NCBI RefSeq assembly: GCF_022682495.2
Contig: NC_071392.1
Span: 111,218,896-111,282,895 of the forward strand
Direction: 5' to 3'
Source of the DNA: Desmodus rotundus
Lineage: Eukaryota; Chordata; Mammalia; Chiroptera; Phyllostomidae
DNA length: 64,000 bases
Part shown: piece after piece, positions 11,451 to 21,945 of the stretch
How positions within the stretch are numbered: the stretch's first letter is position 1
Layout of the letters: every line of letters starts with the position of its first letter
Translations under genes and position numbers: made by a program
Notes under the pieces: generated by a model
Told to the model about the DNA's origin: nothing
Databases searched by the model: none
What the model saw: the letters and a program-made list of their open reading frames with translations, nothing else

Positions 11451-13149
11451 GAGATGTGACAGAAGGGAGGAGATAGAGGTGGAACGGGTTCCTACAGAGG
11501 AACGTACGCACTCAACATACACCTACTGGATGTTTTCTCTGTGTGTACCAGCAGGCTGGGACCCTATCATGAAAGCAATACAGTCCCTTGTTGCAAACAT
11601 ATGTTTCATTATACAGTCTCTCCCATAAGCCAGCCTTCCGTTCCCACTCGGGTCGTCTGGTCTGATCTGGGCCTTCAGAACTGAAAGCGCCGCACCACCT
11701 ATATGACCACCAGCCCTACAGGTGACACTGCACCGAGACATAACAGGGAGCCAGTGCAGGTGACCATGCTATTCACTAGGCTTTTATTAATGTAGATTCA
11801 CTCAGCTTTCATTAATGCAGATTCAACCCAAATATGCCCTAACCTAACAACAATTCTAATCACTCAGAAACAGTCAGTGATGACACCATGCAAGGGAATT
11901 GGAGGACAGTGAACCGGAGTCCCAGAGTCTCAGCCCATGAACCGGGAGACAGCACGGTGGGCAGGGAGCCGTCAGCGTCTTACAAGGCAGAATCTCTGGA
12001 GCCTGGCGGGCAGGGGGGGCGAACAAAGCCCTTGGTCCAGCAGGGCAGAGCCTGCAGCAGCACGGCCGTCAGGAGATCAGCGCGGGGTGGGGCAGCACCT
12101 TGGTGTGTGGGCTCGGCTGTCTCAGCAGTGGTGCGAGGCCCCCACTTGTATCTTTGAGGGTCATGTGCTCCAACCCTTCTGAGTCTCTGGATACGTGTCT
12201 TGAGACCCTCGATCAGTCGCGGGGGAATTCCCGGTGGGCCTGTCCTGGGGTACTCCACCTCTACAGATGCGTCAGTTTGGGTCCTTGAACGCTCCACCCT
12301 GCCAGGTGTGACAGGCCGTTTCCTTGTTGAACCAGACTCTGCTGCACGCCTGGAAACATGGCTCAGGTCCTGCTCTCCACGTCCCTGCCCTCTCCTGAAA
12401 AGCTCCCACTACAGTGGGGATAGACAGAAAATCGCGTGTCACCAATAGGATGTGACAAAGGTGGTAGTGGGGTGATGTGGAAGGTACTGTCGGTATGTAC
12501 AGGACACTTATGCCAGCCTGGAGGCTCCGGGAGGCCATCTGGGGGAATGGGGAGTCCTGCTGGGTCTGGAACATTCAATGGAGCTTGATGAGCAAGAAGA
12601 GGAGGAGCAGGGGCCGGGGAAGGGAGGGTGCAGTTCTTGGGCCTGAGTAGCTCTGGGAGCAGCAGAATTGTAAAAGGGCAGATTGAGCTGTTCATTTGCA
12701 GGCCTTGCTAAGGAGTTTGAGATTTCTCTCGAATGTAGTAGGGTGACAGGATCTAAAATTTGGGACTTAACAAAGGTTACTCTGGCCACATGTGGACAGG
12801 AGTTAGAGGAAGAAGAGGGAAAGAACACTTTCCCATCTGGAGTCACTTCGGCAGCACAGCTCTGATGATTTGCACTGTACCTATGGGCCACTTGTATTAT
12901 TTACTTAATGTTTTTCTTAAAATAGATAATTTAAAACTATAACCTATTGAAAGAAAAACCCAGTGAGTAAAGGAAAAAAGCAGGTTGCACGCTCCAGCGT
13001 TGTACCCAAGCTTAGGGATAGAAACTGAAAATGGCAGGAAGGGTCAGTGCGAAGGGTCTGTGGTTGCTGATTTAGGCCCCGAGGGGCCTGGAGAACAGGG
13101 AACAGGAAGTTGTCGGGAAGATGGGGACACTTGGAGCTGAATTAAGGTT
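11451..13149. other. Unassigned sequence, partly CpG-rich
   Basis: No homologue recognised for open frames on either strand (for instance minus 11980-12297). It may include an old LTR element. The tandem repeat at 11.77 kb lies inside. Confidence 0.35.
11771..11830 (+). repeat. Two-copy tandem repeat, about 25 bases
   Basis: GCTTTTATTAATGTAGATTC is followed by GCTTTCATTAATGCAGATTC with an offset of about 26 bases. Confidence 0.75.
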
Positions 13150-14275
13150 TCAGTGGCCTCCATGTCGCTAAATCCTCATCTTAGTTGACCTCCCAGCAGC
13201 GTGTGACCTGCTAACACACCTTCCTCCTGTCTCTCTTCTCTCAGCTTCCATTTTTCTCCTCCATCCATGACTCCCCCTTTCCATCTCTGCCGGATCCTCT
13301 TCCAGCTTGTCTGTGTTGGCGATGTTGGTCCTGTCCTCTCGTCCCTCACTGTGGTGGAGATTCATCCCATCCCCAGGCTCTCTATACGGTCCCTGTGCTG
13401 ACGGCTCCTGTTTGTCCACTCAGCTCCGAGTCTCCCCTGGACTCCGAGCTCATATTCAACTGTCTACTGATACATCCACTTGGATCTCTAATAAAAATCT
13501 CGAAGTTATGTCCAAAATGGGACTCCTGACCTCCCCTAGACCTATGCCAGCAGTCTTCCTCATCTCGGTGACGGCAAATCATTCCTCCCAGCTTTCAGCT
13601 GAAGCCCCGAGAGCAGTCCTGGACTGCCTTGTTTTTCTCACAACCCCTTTCCCAGTTTTCAGGGTATCTTGTTGGTTCTACCTTCAGAGTAGATCCAAAG
13701 TTTGACCGCTTCTCACCACTCCATTTTACCACCCCAGGCCAAGTTACGATTCTCCCTGCTCCAACATTTGTTCTCCCATGGCCCAGCAGCCAGATTACTT
13801 GAGACAAGAGTGAGATCACGTCACTGCCTGAATCCAAACCCTCCAATGCTTCCCCACCTCACTCAGTAAAAACCGAAGGCCACACCAGGGGCTACACATT
13901 TTCCGTCCTGCTGCTTTGTCCCCCTCTAGCCATACATCCCGTTCACTGCCCACACTCCTGCAAGCCTGTGCCACTGCCTGCACTCCTCCCCCACCTCCCT
14001 GGGGCCTCTCTTTCTCAGTCTTCTAACCCCAACTCCATCCCATGCTCCCCAGCTGCCTGTTCTACTTTATTTTTTCCCCACAAAAGTTGCTACTTTCTAA
14101 CACACCATACAATTTACTTTTTTTTAATGGCCTGTTGCTTCCGGTAGGATGCAGGAGAAGGCAGGGAAAGATTTCTTTGGATCTGTCCACTAGCTTATCC
14201 CCAGCGTCTAGACAAGTGCCTGGCATATAACAGGTCTCTCCATAACTATTTGTGGAATGAATGGGCCGGCCCTGA
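13150..14275 (+). repeat. L2 with 3' end
   Basis: L2 RT-derived sequence (TCAACTGTCTACTGATACAT, CACTTGGATCTCTAATAAAA), then CACGTCACTGCCTGAATCCA, then the L2 3' end (CCAGCGTCTAGACAAGTGCC, GCATATAACAGGTCTCT). The frame is broken. Confidence 0.8.
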
Positions 14276-14423
14276 ATAAGCAGGGTCTTACTGTCAGGAC
14301 GCTGGGGGCCTGGGGTAGGATTGGAAACGAATGGAGACTGGTCTTAATGAGACTGCACTAGGGCTACTGGAAGGAGTAGAGGGGGTAGGAGAGGTTGAGT
14401 CTGTCTGAGGAAGGAGCGCTGGA

Positions 14424-14452
14424 GGGGAGGGGAGGGGAGTGCAGAGTGGGGG
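14424..14452 (+). other. G-quadruplex-capable tract
   Basis: Three GGGG runs separated by single A, then a GGGGG run nine bases later, just upstream of the CpG-rich segment. It meets the usual four-run pattern if a long last loop is allowed. Confidence 0.5.
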
Positions 14453-14499
14453 AGTTGAAGCCCAGACGGGGGTTCTGAGGTCTAAGGGGTAGCAGAGCT

Positions 14500-15560
14500 T
14501 ACAGGTGAGAGCCTGGTGGGGCCAGCAGTGAGGTGCAGCCCAGAGGAGGGGTTAGGGGCAGGCACTTGAGAGAGGCGGCTCAGGTGAGGCGGCTGCGGCC
14601 ATGCCACAAGGACCCTCCCTTCCCTCAGCCTGGAGGGGAAGCACCGGCGCCCGGAAGACAGCGCCAAGGTAGAGCTCATCTTGTAGATATGGAGGCCAAG
14701 GGCGTGACAGCGGGGTTAAGCGGAAAAACAGTGCCTGGCCGCCTCGGGGTGGGGCGTGGGGACTGCCGAGGGGCAGCACGTGAGTTGGGAACAGCCAGAG
14801 GCAACCAACGCTGGGCACGCCACTCCCACGCGACTACCAACCACGTGGCTAGGTCCCAGCTACCCGCCCCCAGCCAATCAGGCGGTGTTGCGGGCCACGG
14901 GGCACCGAGGCCCCGCCCAGAGCGGGCGTGCTGCCAGCCAATGGGCGGCTGAGCCCGGGCTCCCAGCGCGCAAGCACCCCTGAAGTTGGCTCAGGGCAAG
15001 AAAAGCGATCTAAGCCATTGGGGGGGGGGGGGGTTTGCCCCAGACTCGCTGTCATCTCCTTGCCCCCTCCCTCCTCAGGTTGGGGCGTAGTGTTTCAACC
15101 CGAAGGTTCACTTTTGCGGCACGGCAGCAGCGAGCCAGCACGGTGACACAGGAGTATGACAAGTGAGTGGGGCGCTGGTGGCGAGTGGCGGGAGAAGTCA
15201 GGCGGTCGCGGTGCGAGGAGTGGCCAGGCGCGATGTGGCGAGGAGGTCAGGAGGTCGTGCGTCTTGTCATCTGCCCTCTCCTTTGCCCCTCAGCGCTCAC
15301 TACCCTACCCCCTGCCTTCGTTCCTTCTCAGCACCCTGGGGGAACCCTCGCCTTGGGGAGTGGACTCGTCGAGCCCCCCTCTCCTGCCTCAGGTTCCTAG
15401 TCAGGGGAAACACCTCTCCTGCGCGCCCCAGTCTCTGCTTCCTGATGGACCGAGTGGCGCGGAAGGTTGGTGGCGCCCCTTCTCCCCCGCACCGTGCCCC
15501 CACCCGTGGAGCAGAATTCCAGGGAAAAGGTGATGTGCTGTGGCGTCCCGGCATTTTCTT
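14500..15560. promoter_or_regulatory. CpG-rich promoter-like segment, gene unidentified
   Basis: This CpG-rich stretch carries two CCAAT boxes (14874-14878; 14938-14942, the second followed by GGGCGG), a GC box CCCCGCCC (14911-14918) and two CACGTG E-boxes (14777-14782; 14842-14847). The forward CCAAT orientation suggests plus-strand initiation around 15.0-15.15 kb. A strong splice donor, GACAA/GTGAGT, follows at 15162/15163. No recognised protein is encoded in either direction. It could drive a non-coding transcript, or be an upstream or non-coding first exon of a neighbour. Confidence 0.6.
15020..15033 (+). repeat. G14 homopolymer
   Basis: Fourteen G in a row within the promoter-like segment, between the second CCAAT box and the candidate donor. 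Such runs are often length-variable. Confidence 0.9.
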
Positions 15561-16112
15561 TACCCTAGCTGGCTGTGTGAGTGAGAGTTACTTTGCCACT
15601 TGCATCATTGGTGATAATTACAACTACTATAATTAAACGTGCTAAAAAATATCCAGAGGGTGAAACTTCGAAATCAGGGCGATACTCTTGAAAGTGCTGG
15701 ACTATAATAATGTGCCTTTTGGAGTTTGTGATTAAAGAAATATTTTGACAAATGTAAGGTGATAAGACGTTGACGTTTGGGGACACTGGGTGAGGCATAG
15801 TTCTGAATTTTATTGGCAGCTTTTCTGTAAATATAAAATTAATCCAAAGCAAAAAATTATTTTTAAAGAAAGTAAATTGCACCAAACCAAATCAGTGTAT
15901 TTAAGATTAGTAAATCCAGGGCAGAGAGGCACCCCTCCCGGTTTTACGACTGTTTGCTGCGGATTATTTTGTTTAAGTGTACTCTTTTTCTGGGTGAGTA
16001 GGTTAGATATTTACGCAGGGGTTATCTTTTGCTGTAGAATATGCAGTTGAATTACCTCTTGAAATAAAGTATTTCAACAGTTTTGCAGAGATCACTGATG
16101 AAGGGTCTAAGA
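15561..16112. other. Unassigned AT-rich sequence after the CpG segment
   Basis: The composition changes sharply from the GC-rich segment. No exon or repeat recognised. Confidence 0.4.
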
Positions 16113-16295
16113 CAGGGTGTCCCACCCACAGTCGCAGCCCAGGATAGCTGTGCATTCGGCCCAACACAAAATCGTAAAGTCACTTAAAACATCGAGATTT
16201 TTTTGTGATTACATGTCACAATGTATTAAATGTGTGGCCCAAGACAATTATTCTTCCAGTGTGGCCCAGAGATGGCAAAAGGTTGGGCACCCCTG
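16113..16295 (-). mobile_element. Shorter relative of the 44.6 kb hAT element
   Basis: Reverse-oriented copy with ends CAGGGTGTCCCACCC and GGTTGGGCACCCCTG. Internal matches to the 44.6 kb element include GGCCCAACACAAAATC and GTGTGGCCCAAGACAATTAT. It appears internally deleted and older; the flanking duplication is not clear. Confidence 0.75.
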
Positions 16296-16637
16296 GATTC
16301 CTCTAAGGCACTGATGAGCCTTCACCAACCAGCAACGGTCTGTCCTGAAAGGAGGTAGACAGACGTGGCTTGTTTCATGTTTATTTCTCAACGTGTAATT
16401 TAGATAAGGCAGATTTCCAAAGTTCAAATTTTGGATTTAGGCACACTTTCAAAATGTAAGACACCTTCGGGGTGATCACAAACAAAACGACTTGCAACAA
16501 ATATTTTAGTATCTGTTGGCTCCACAAATATGGGCTAGGTGTGGGAGAAGGGAAATCAAAAGACTGGGGATTGAAGGAGCCAAGTGCTGTCATAATCTTC
16601 TGGAAGTAGCTATTACACTTTCGATAACAGCTCAGAA

Positions 16638-16851
16638 CTGTGGTGTCAACCTTATTTTCACCAGGGGCCACATCAGCCTCGCAGTTGCCTTTAAAGGGCC
16701 GGATGCAATTTTAGGACTATATAAATGTAACTACTTCTTAACTAGGGGCGAGGAGCTTGGCGCTGCTGCTGGATAGAAACTAGGTGCCAGGCTGGATAAA
16801 ACAAGGTGGAGGGCTGGATTCAGCCTGTGGGCCTTGTGTTTGCCACCTGTG
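16638..16851 (+). mobile_element. Non-autonomous hAT-type element, same family as 50.7 kb
   Basis: Same internal landmarks as the 50.7 kb copy: TTTTCACCAGGGGCCACAT, TTAACTAGGGGCGAGGAGCT, GGATAAAACAAGGTGGAGGG and GGGCCTTGTGTTTGCCACCT. The terminal bases are eroded and the duplication is unclear. Confidence 0.8.
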
Positions 16852-19800
16852 GCTTTGAAGTCTACCAGTAAATCACCCCAAGATAGCCCTGGGTCAGTAG
16901 CCGTTATACTGTGTTCCCGATGGTGCAGACTTGAGCTTGGTTTTGTCCCTCTGTCTCTTTTCTCCTGTTTTACTCCTGAATAAAATCTGGTTGGTTTTTT
17001 TTGTTTTTTTTCTTCACTTTATAGTTCTGGTTTTGTTTTGTTTTGATTTGTTTTGCATTGTTTTTGAAACTAGATGAGACAGGCAGACTGGTGAACAGCC
17101 GGTTCAATCCCAAGTAGAATTAAAACGGGTAAAATACGAAGGGTTTCAGGAGGGATGAACGATGTTGACTGGCAAAGAGGCAAACGATGACACCTGAGAA
17201 ATATGGAGCTGGAAACAGTGAAGGCGGGCGTTGGGGCGGAAAGTGGGTTCTGCTGAGCGGTGTTGTGAGGTGCAGCCAGAGGGTGAGGAAATGTACAGTA
17301 TTGGATACAGGTGACACTGACAAGCTGAGGTGTGTCTGTGACACCCAAGGAGGCATGAGAGGGTCCATAGGTTAGGGGAACATTGTTACCTGTTCAGGCT
17401 GCTGGGGAGGAACAGGACCAGCCCGAGGGCTGTTGTACTACTTATGGAAAATGGTCCAGTCCGGTTGGATTTTGTAGGACTAGTGAGGAAACCAGAGAGG
17501 GATGGAGCGGAAGAAGAAATGAGGGCTGATGTATGAGCTGGAGAAAGATGTCAAGAGAGTAGACTCATCTAAGCAACCCAAGAAGACACCCCAACTGCTT
17601 TTGTAACAATGAAAATGCATCAGAGTTCAGTCCTCCTTGGTCAGAATTACACACTGGCTTCTGTTGCTCCTATCGGCAAAACATTGAGAATTGACGTTGG
17701 TGATAAACTAGGTTCAATAAAGCGCTGGTATTACCTATGTTTATCTGCTTTTTAACTTACTGAAATCAGGAACTCTTGCAGGGCAGCCGGGTGAATGAAT
17801 GCTCTGGAGATTTCCATCTGCCGAGCCCGTGTCCCATAGCCATTCCAGGGGCCAGAGGGTCTCCAAACTCACTTTTACATTTATAGCCACAAAACCAGCA
17901 CCCTGCATAATGTAAATTGTTCTCGCGTATAAATCAATACCTTACTCCTTGTCCTTTTTTCTATAACACAGAATTCACATTTATTTCTCTTTCCTTCTGT
18001 GGATAAACTAATTTTATTCTTGTTAGGAGAGAAAGAATTCTGATTTGCTGCCTTGGAAGCAGCCAAAGAACAGACCTGAATCTGCAGAGCAGAGTGGAGA
18101 CCACGGAGTGAAGCTCTGCTGCCCTCCCACCGCACAGTGCGCTGCAGTCCACTTAAGGGGCCAGCAGCCGTCTGTTCAGCAACGGCGCTTAAAGGGCACC
18201 GGGACGGCACTGGGCTGGATGGAGGGTCTATGAATGAAAAGCAGTTAGTTTCTCACTCCCGCTGCTGTCCTCTGCAAGGGGCTGCCTCCTGCCTGTCCCT
18301 GCAATTCTCCATGTTGGGGCTCCCAATCTGGTATCATGGGAGAGGTGCCCCCAGGGTGGTGACAGTTGGCATTACTTTGGTTGTTTGACAGCAGGCGGGG
18401 TAAGGGTGATAAAGTCAAAGGAACTGCTCTTAAGAAATAACGTTAAAATGTTCTCAAGTGAGACCTGGGTTTAGTCAGATGTGGGCTGACTTCCAAGATA
18501 CATCTATGAGGGTGGTTTTCTTTTTCTTTTAATTTGAGGTCATTTTGTCTAGCGCTTCCTATCCCTGTAGGCCAGTAATGGTTGGTTGGGTTTTTTTCCT
18601 CACCAAGTGACCGAGTGCATCCAGTAGGGGCCTGGTGGAGGTGGGGCAGAGGAGAGCAAACCTCAGAGGAGCTGAAGGCTTTCGTGAGCTGGTTACATAG
18701 GCCGTACTCTAAATGCCTCAAGTACCGTGGAATCTGGCAGAAAGTTCTGGTCTCTCCCCCAGCAAATTCTGTTATTCTGAGCTCATGGAGAAGGCGGAGA
18801 CCTCCCTACTTCTCTCTTTCTCTGTCTTTTATTTCTTCCCACTTCCAGGAATGGGAGGTGGCCTGTAGAACAAGTCACAGCACACAGTAGGGTGACTGGG
18901 AGTAAGGGCAGAAAAGGGACCAAATGGATGTGCAGGCATGAGTTCCCGTGAGGATGATTCAGCTCTAAACCGTCCTACTTGTTAGGGGAGGAGAGGCATT
19001 TGGGCAGTTCCCTGTGGAGGCCTGTTACCCATTCTTGTCCCCTCCCTGCAAAGTCGCCCGGAACAGAATCTCTTTGGTAGTCAGCATGGTGGACAAGTTC
19101 AGTGGAGCCCACGTGACTTAGGAGCAGGGTGCCCTGCCTTGAGTGTAACACAGGGGCATGGATTTGGTCACATTGTGTCCACATGTACCATCAGAACTGG
19201 GAGGTGCTGGGCCACCGGCAGGCACAGGCCAGCTCCACCAGGTGCACCCAGTTAGGGCACAAAACCAAGTCTGGCCAGGCTGGGCCTGTGCGCTTGCTGG
19301 AACTCATGCTGAATTGGCACCTCCCTCCCCCAGCAACGCAGAGGCCAGAGAGCTGCAGAGGCCGGAGAGCTGCCCGGCACTGGCTTATGTTGACCTTTCA
19401 GACAAGAAAGTGAGTGTTCAACATAGGAAACGGGAAAAAACGAAAATGCAAAAGAAAAATAGGTTTATTTGCAAAAACGAACTTGTTCTCAGAACTGAAA
19501 CGCAGGGCGGGGCAGGTCTGCAGGCTGGGGCTTTGGAGCTCTGTCTGGCCTTCTTCCACTTGACCTCTGTGCTTGGTCAAACTCAGTTATTTTCATCCTC
19601 CAAACTTCAGACGGAGGATGTGATGGATGTGCTGCCCTTCCTCCTTGCTGAACGGGATTCTGTAGAGAAGTTCGGAGACCACTGGTGAAGCCCGTGAGGA
19701 CGCTCACACGGGTGGGTCTGCCTCACTACCTGTGGGGCTGACTTCAGCACCAGCGTGGCGGAGAGCCCGTGCTGGCCCCCGGGGGTGCTCCCTGCAGGCC

Positions 19801-21239
19801 AAGCGCACCGTTGGCCAGCCGCCTCCTGCTCCTGGAGTTTCTGCCACGTTCCCCGGTCCTCTGGCTAGAAGCTCTGGTTTCTCTCAGAGCCTTAGATTTT
19901 TCTCCCCACTCTGCGCTGTGTGCAAGCTTCACACAACTGGGTGGTTTTCAGGGAAAATTGGCAAGAGAAGAAAAAATAAGCAGGATTCCCACAAAATTGT
20001 GCAGCAGAGGGCCCATTTTCCCAGGTCCTCACCAGAGATGTGTTCTCCTCAGTGTTTTAGGAGCTTACACCTCCCACTCTGCTTGTAGCTGCAGCTTTAG
20101 GGTAGGAGCAGGGCCAGGGTGGAAGAGGGGAGGGGCCCCGGCAGCCCCTCACTCTGGCTCTGACAGGCCCCCTGTCCAGTCCTCCCTGCCTCCTTCCCCT
20201 GCTGCCCGCGGAGCAGTGCTGAGACTCACCACCTTCAGGACAAAGCTGAGATCAAGGCGGGAGGACCAGTTGGCTCACTGCTGTTCGTCCAGTTCTGACT
20301 TCTGTGCCCAGTCTGCCCACTGCTGCTTCCTTCCAGAATCCAGAGATGATGGCTTTTCTATTCTGTCCCGAGCTCGTCATCAGTGGAGGGGGAGGGGGCG
20401 GCTGGCCATGGACCAGCTCCATGTTGGTGGCTCCAGAACGATGTGTTCTCTTTCTTTAAGAAGAAGAAAGGGAAGGAAGAAGTGAGTCTGGATAGCAAGT
20501 AGACTTTCTTTAGAAATAAGTAGACAGTGTTTTCTCAAAGGCCTTTGAAGTGCTACATTGGTTGGTATGACACATTTATTTTATTCTCTCTGGACAGTCT
20601 TCCTGGAGAGCATGGATGAGGTTTTGCTACACAGGGGTAGGGACAAGAGGGTAGGCCTGCTGTCCCCCGTTCCGACACGCACCGTGTTCGTGCTGTTCTA
20701 CGTCTGACTCTCTCGCCACGCAGTCCAGGTCTGGCCAGAGGTGGGACCAGCCGGGAGTGGCTCTCCCGGGCCTCCCTGACACCTCCTGTCTGTATGTCCT
20801 GCGCGTCATTGGTCTGTGCTCGTTGCCAGCTGAATGTGGCGGGTCAGCAGGCCTCTAGGGCTCATGGTGGATCCACAGGGCAGAGAAGTCCTGGTCCCCT
20901 GGGTCACTGTGTGGAGAAGACGAGCCCCGGTGACTCCATGGCCCATGTCACGGGACCCGAGGAACCAGTAGATTCCACTGGGTTCAGAGGCTGAGAAGTC
21001 CATCCTGACAGCTCAACGTTATTTCCCGCCCGAGGAGGGTGTCTGACCCCGCCCTGTGGTATGTGTTGGTTTCTCCTCTCACAGCCAAATTGAGAGAGAG
21101 GTAAGTCAGAGCCGTCTCTGGAAGCAGAGAGTATATGAAGACGAGGTATTACCACCATAATTTTGAGTACCTCTCTGCCAGATGTTCACAGAAAAATGAT
21201 AAATCACCCCTTAACTTTGACAGTTGTGACCTGTAGACA
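16852..21239. other. Mostly unique, GC-rich sequence with faint L2 traces
   Basis: Weak L2-like patches near 17.1-17.6 kb. 19.7-20.4 kb is GC-rich with overlapping frames but no recognised protein. No RNA gene seen. Confidence 0.4.
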
Positions 21240-21945
21240 ATTTTTTAAAATATATTTTATTGGTTATGCTATTACAGTTGTCCCAGTTTTCCCCTTTTGC
21301 CCCCCTCTGACTGGTACCCCGATTCCCTCCAGTACCCCATTCCCTCCAGCAATCCCCTCCTTAGTTCATGTCCATGGATTGTACATGTAAGTTCCTCTGT
21401 TACTCCCGTTTCCTATACTGTCCTTAACATCCCCCTGTCTGTTCTTTACCTTCTTAATCTCTCCACCTTTCCCCGTTTTCTCCCTTCCCCCTTCCAGCTG
21501 ATAACATTCAAATGACCTCCATATCTATGGTTCTCTTCCTGTTCTGCTTGTTTGCTCAGTTTGATTTTTTTTTAGATTTTTTTTGGTTGTTGATAGTAGT
21601 GAATTTGTTGCCATTCTAGTGTTCATAGTTTTGATCTTCTTTTCCTTACATAGTTTTCTGTAACATTTCATATAATAAGGGCTTGGTGATGAACTCCTTT
21701 AGCTTTACCTTATCTGGGAAGCACTTTATCTGCCCTTCCATTCTAAATGATAGCTTTGCTGGATACAGTAATCTAGGCTGTAGGTCCTTGCTTTTCATCA
21801 CTTTGAATACTTCTTGCCAGCCCCTTCTAGCCTGCAAAGTTTCTTTTGAGAAACCAGCTGACAGTCTTATGGGAGCTCTTTTGTAGGAACCTCTCTGCTT
21901 TTCTCTTGCTGGGGGATTTCTTCTCTCTCAACAACGAGAGGCGAT
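21240..21945 (-). mobile_element. 5'-truncated HAL1
   Basis: Minus-strand 3' end (GACAACTGTAATAGCATAAC near 21275) through the 3' UTR into the C-terminal part of ORF1 (about 21660-21880, ending in the same LLYEML-like residues as the intact copy). The right boundary is approximate. ORF1 again abuts the 3' UTR. Confidence 0.85.

Noticed and set aside
10831..11761. GGGAGCCAATGCAGG and GGGAGCCAGTGCAGG, about 916 bases apart, as possible LTR termini
   Set aside because: The match does not extend beyond about 16 bases and neither copy sits at a plausible LTR boundary.
12844..12858. CACTTCGGCAGCACA resembles the start of U6 snRNA
   Set aside because: The rest of U6 does not follow, there is no terminal T run, and no upstream promoter elements are seen.
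15163..15636. Overlapping 77-157 residue frames in the CpG-rich segment
   Set aside because: All three frames and the opposite strand are open, as expected from high GC. No domain is recognised and a good splice donor precedes them.
19158..20485. Open frames of 176 and 238 residues on the plus strand
   Set aside because: No recognisable protein, no splice-supported structure, and a composition typical of GC-rich non-coding DNA.
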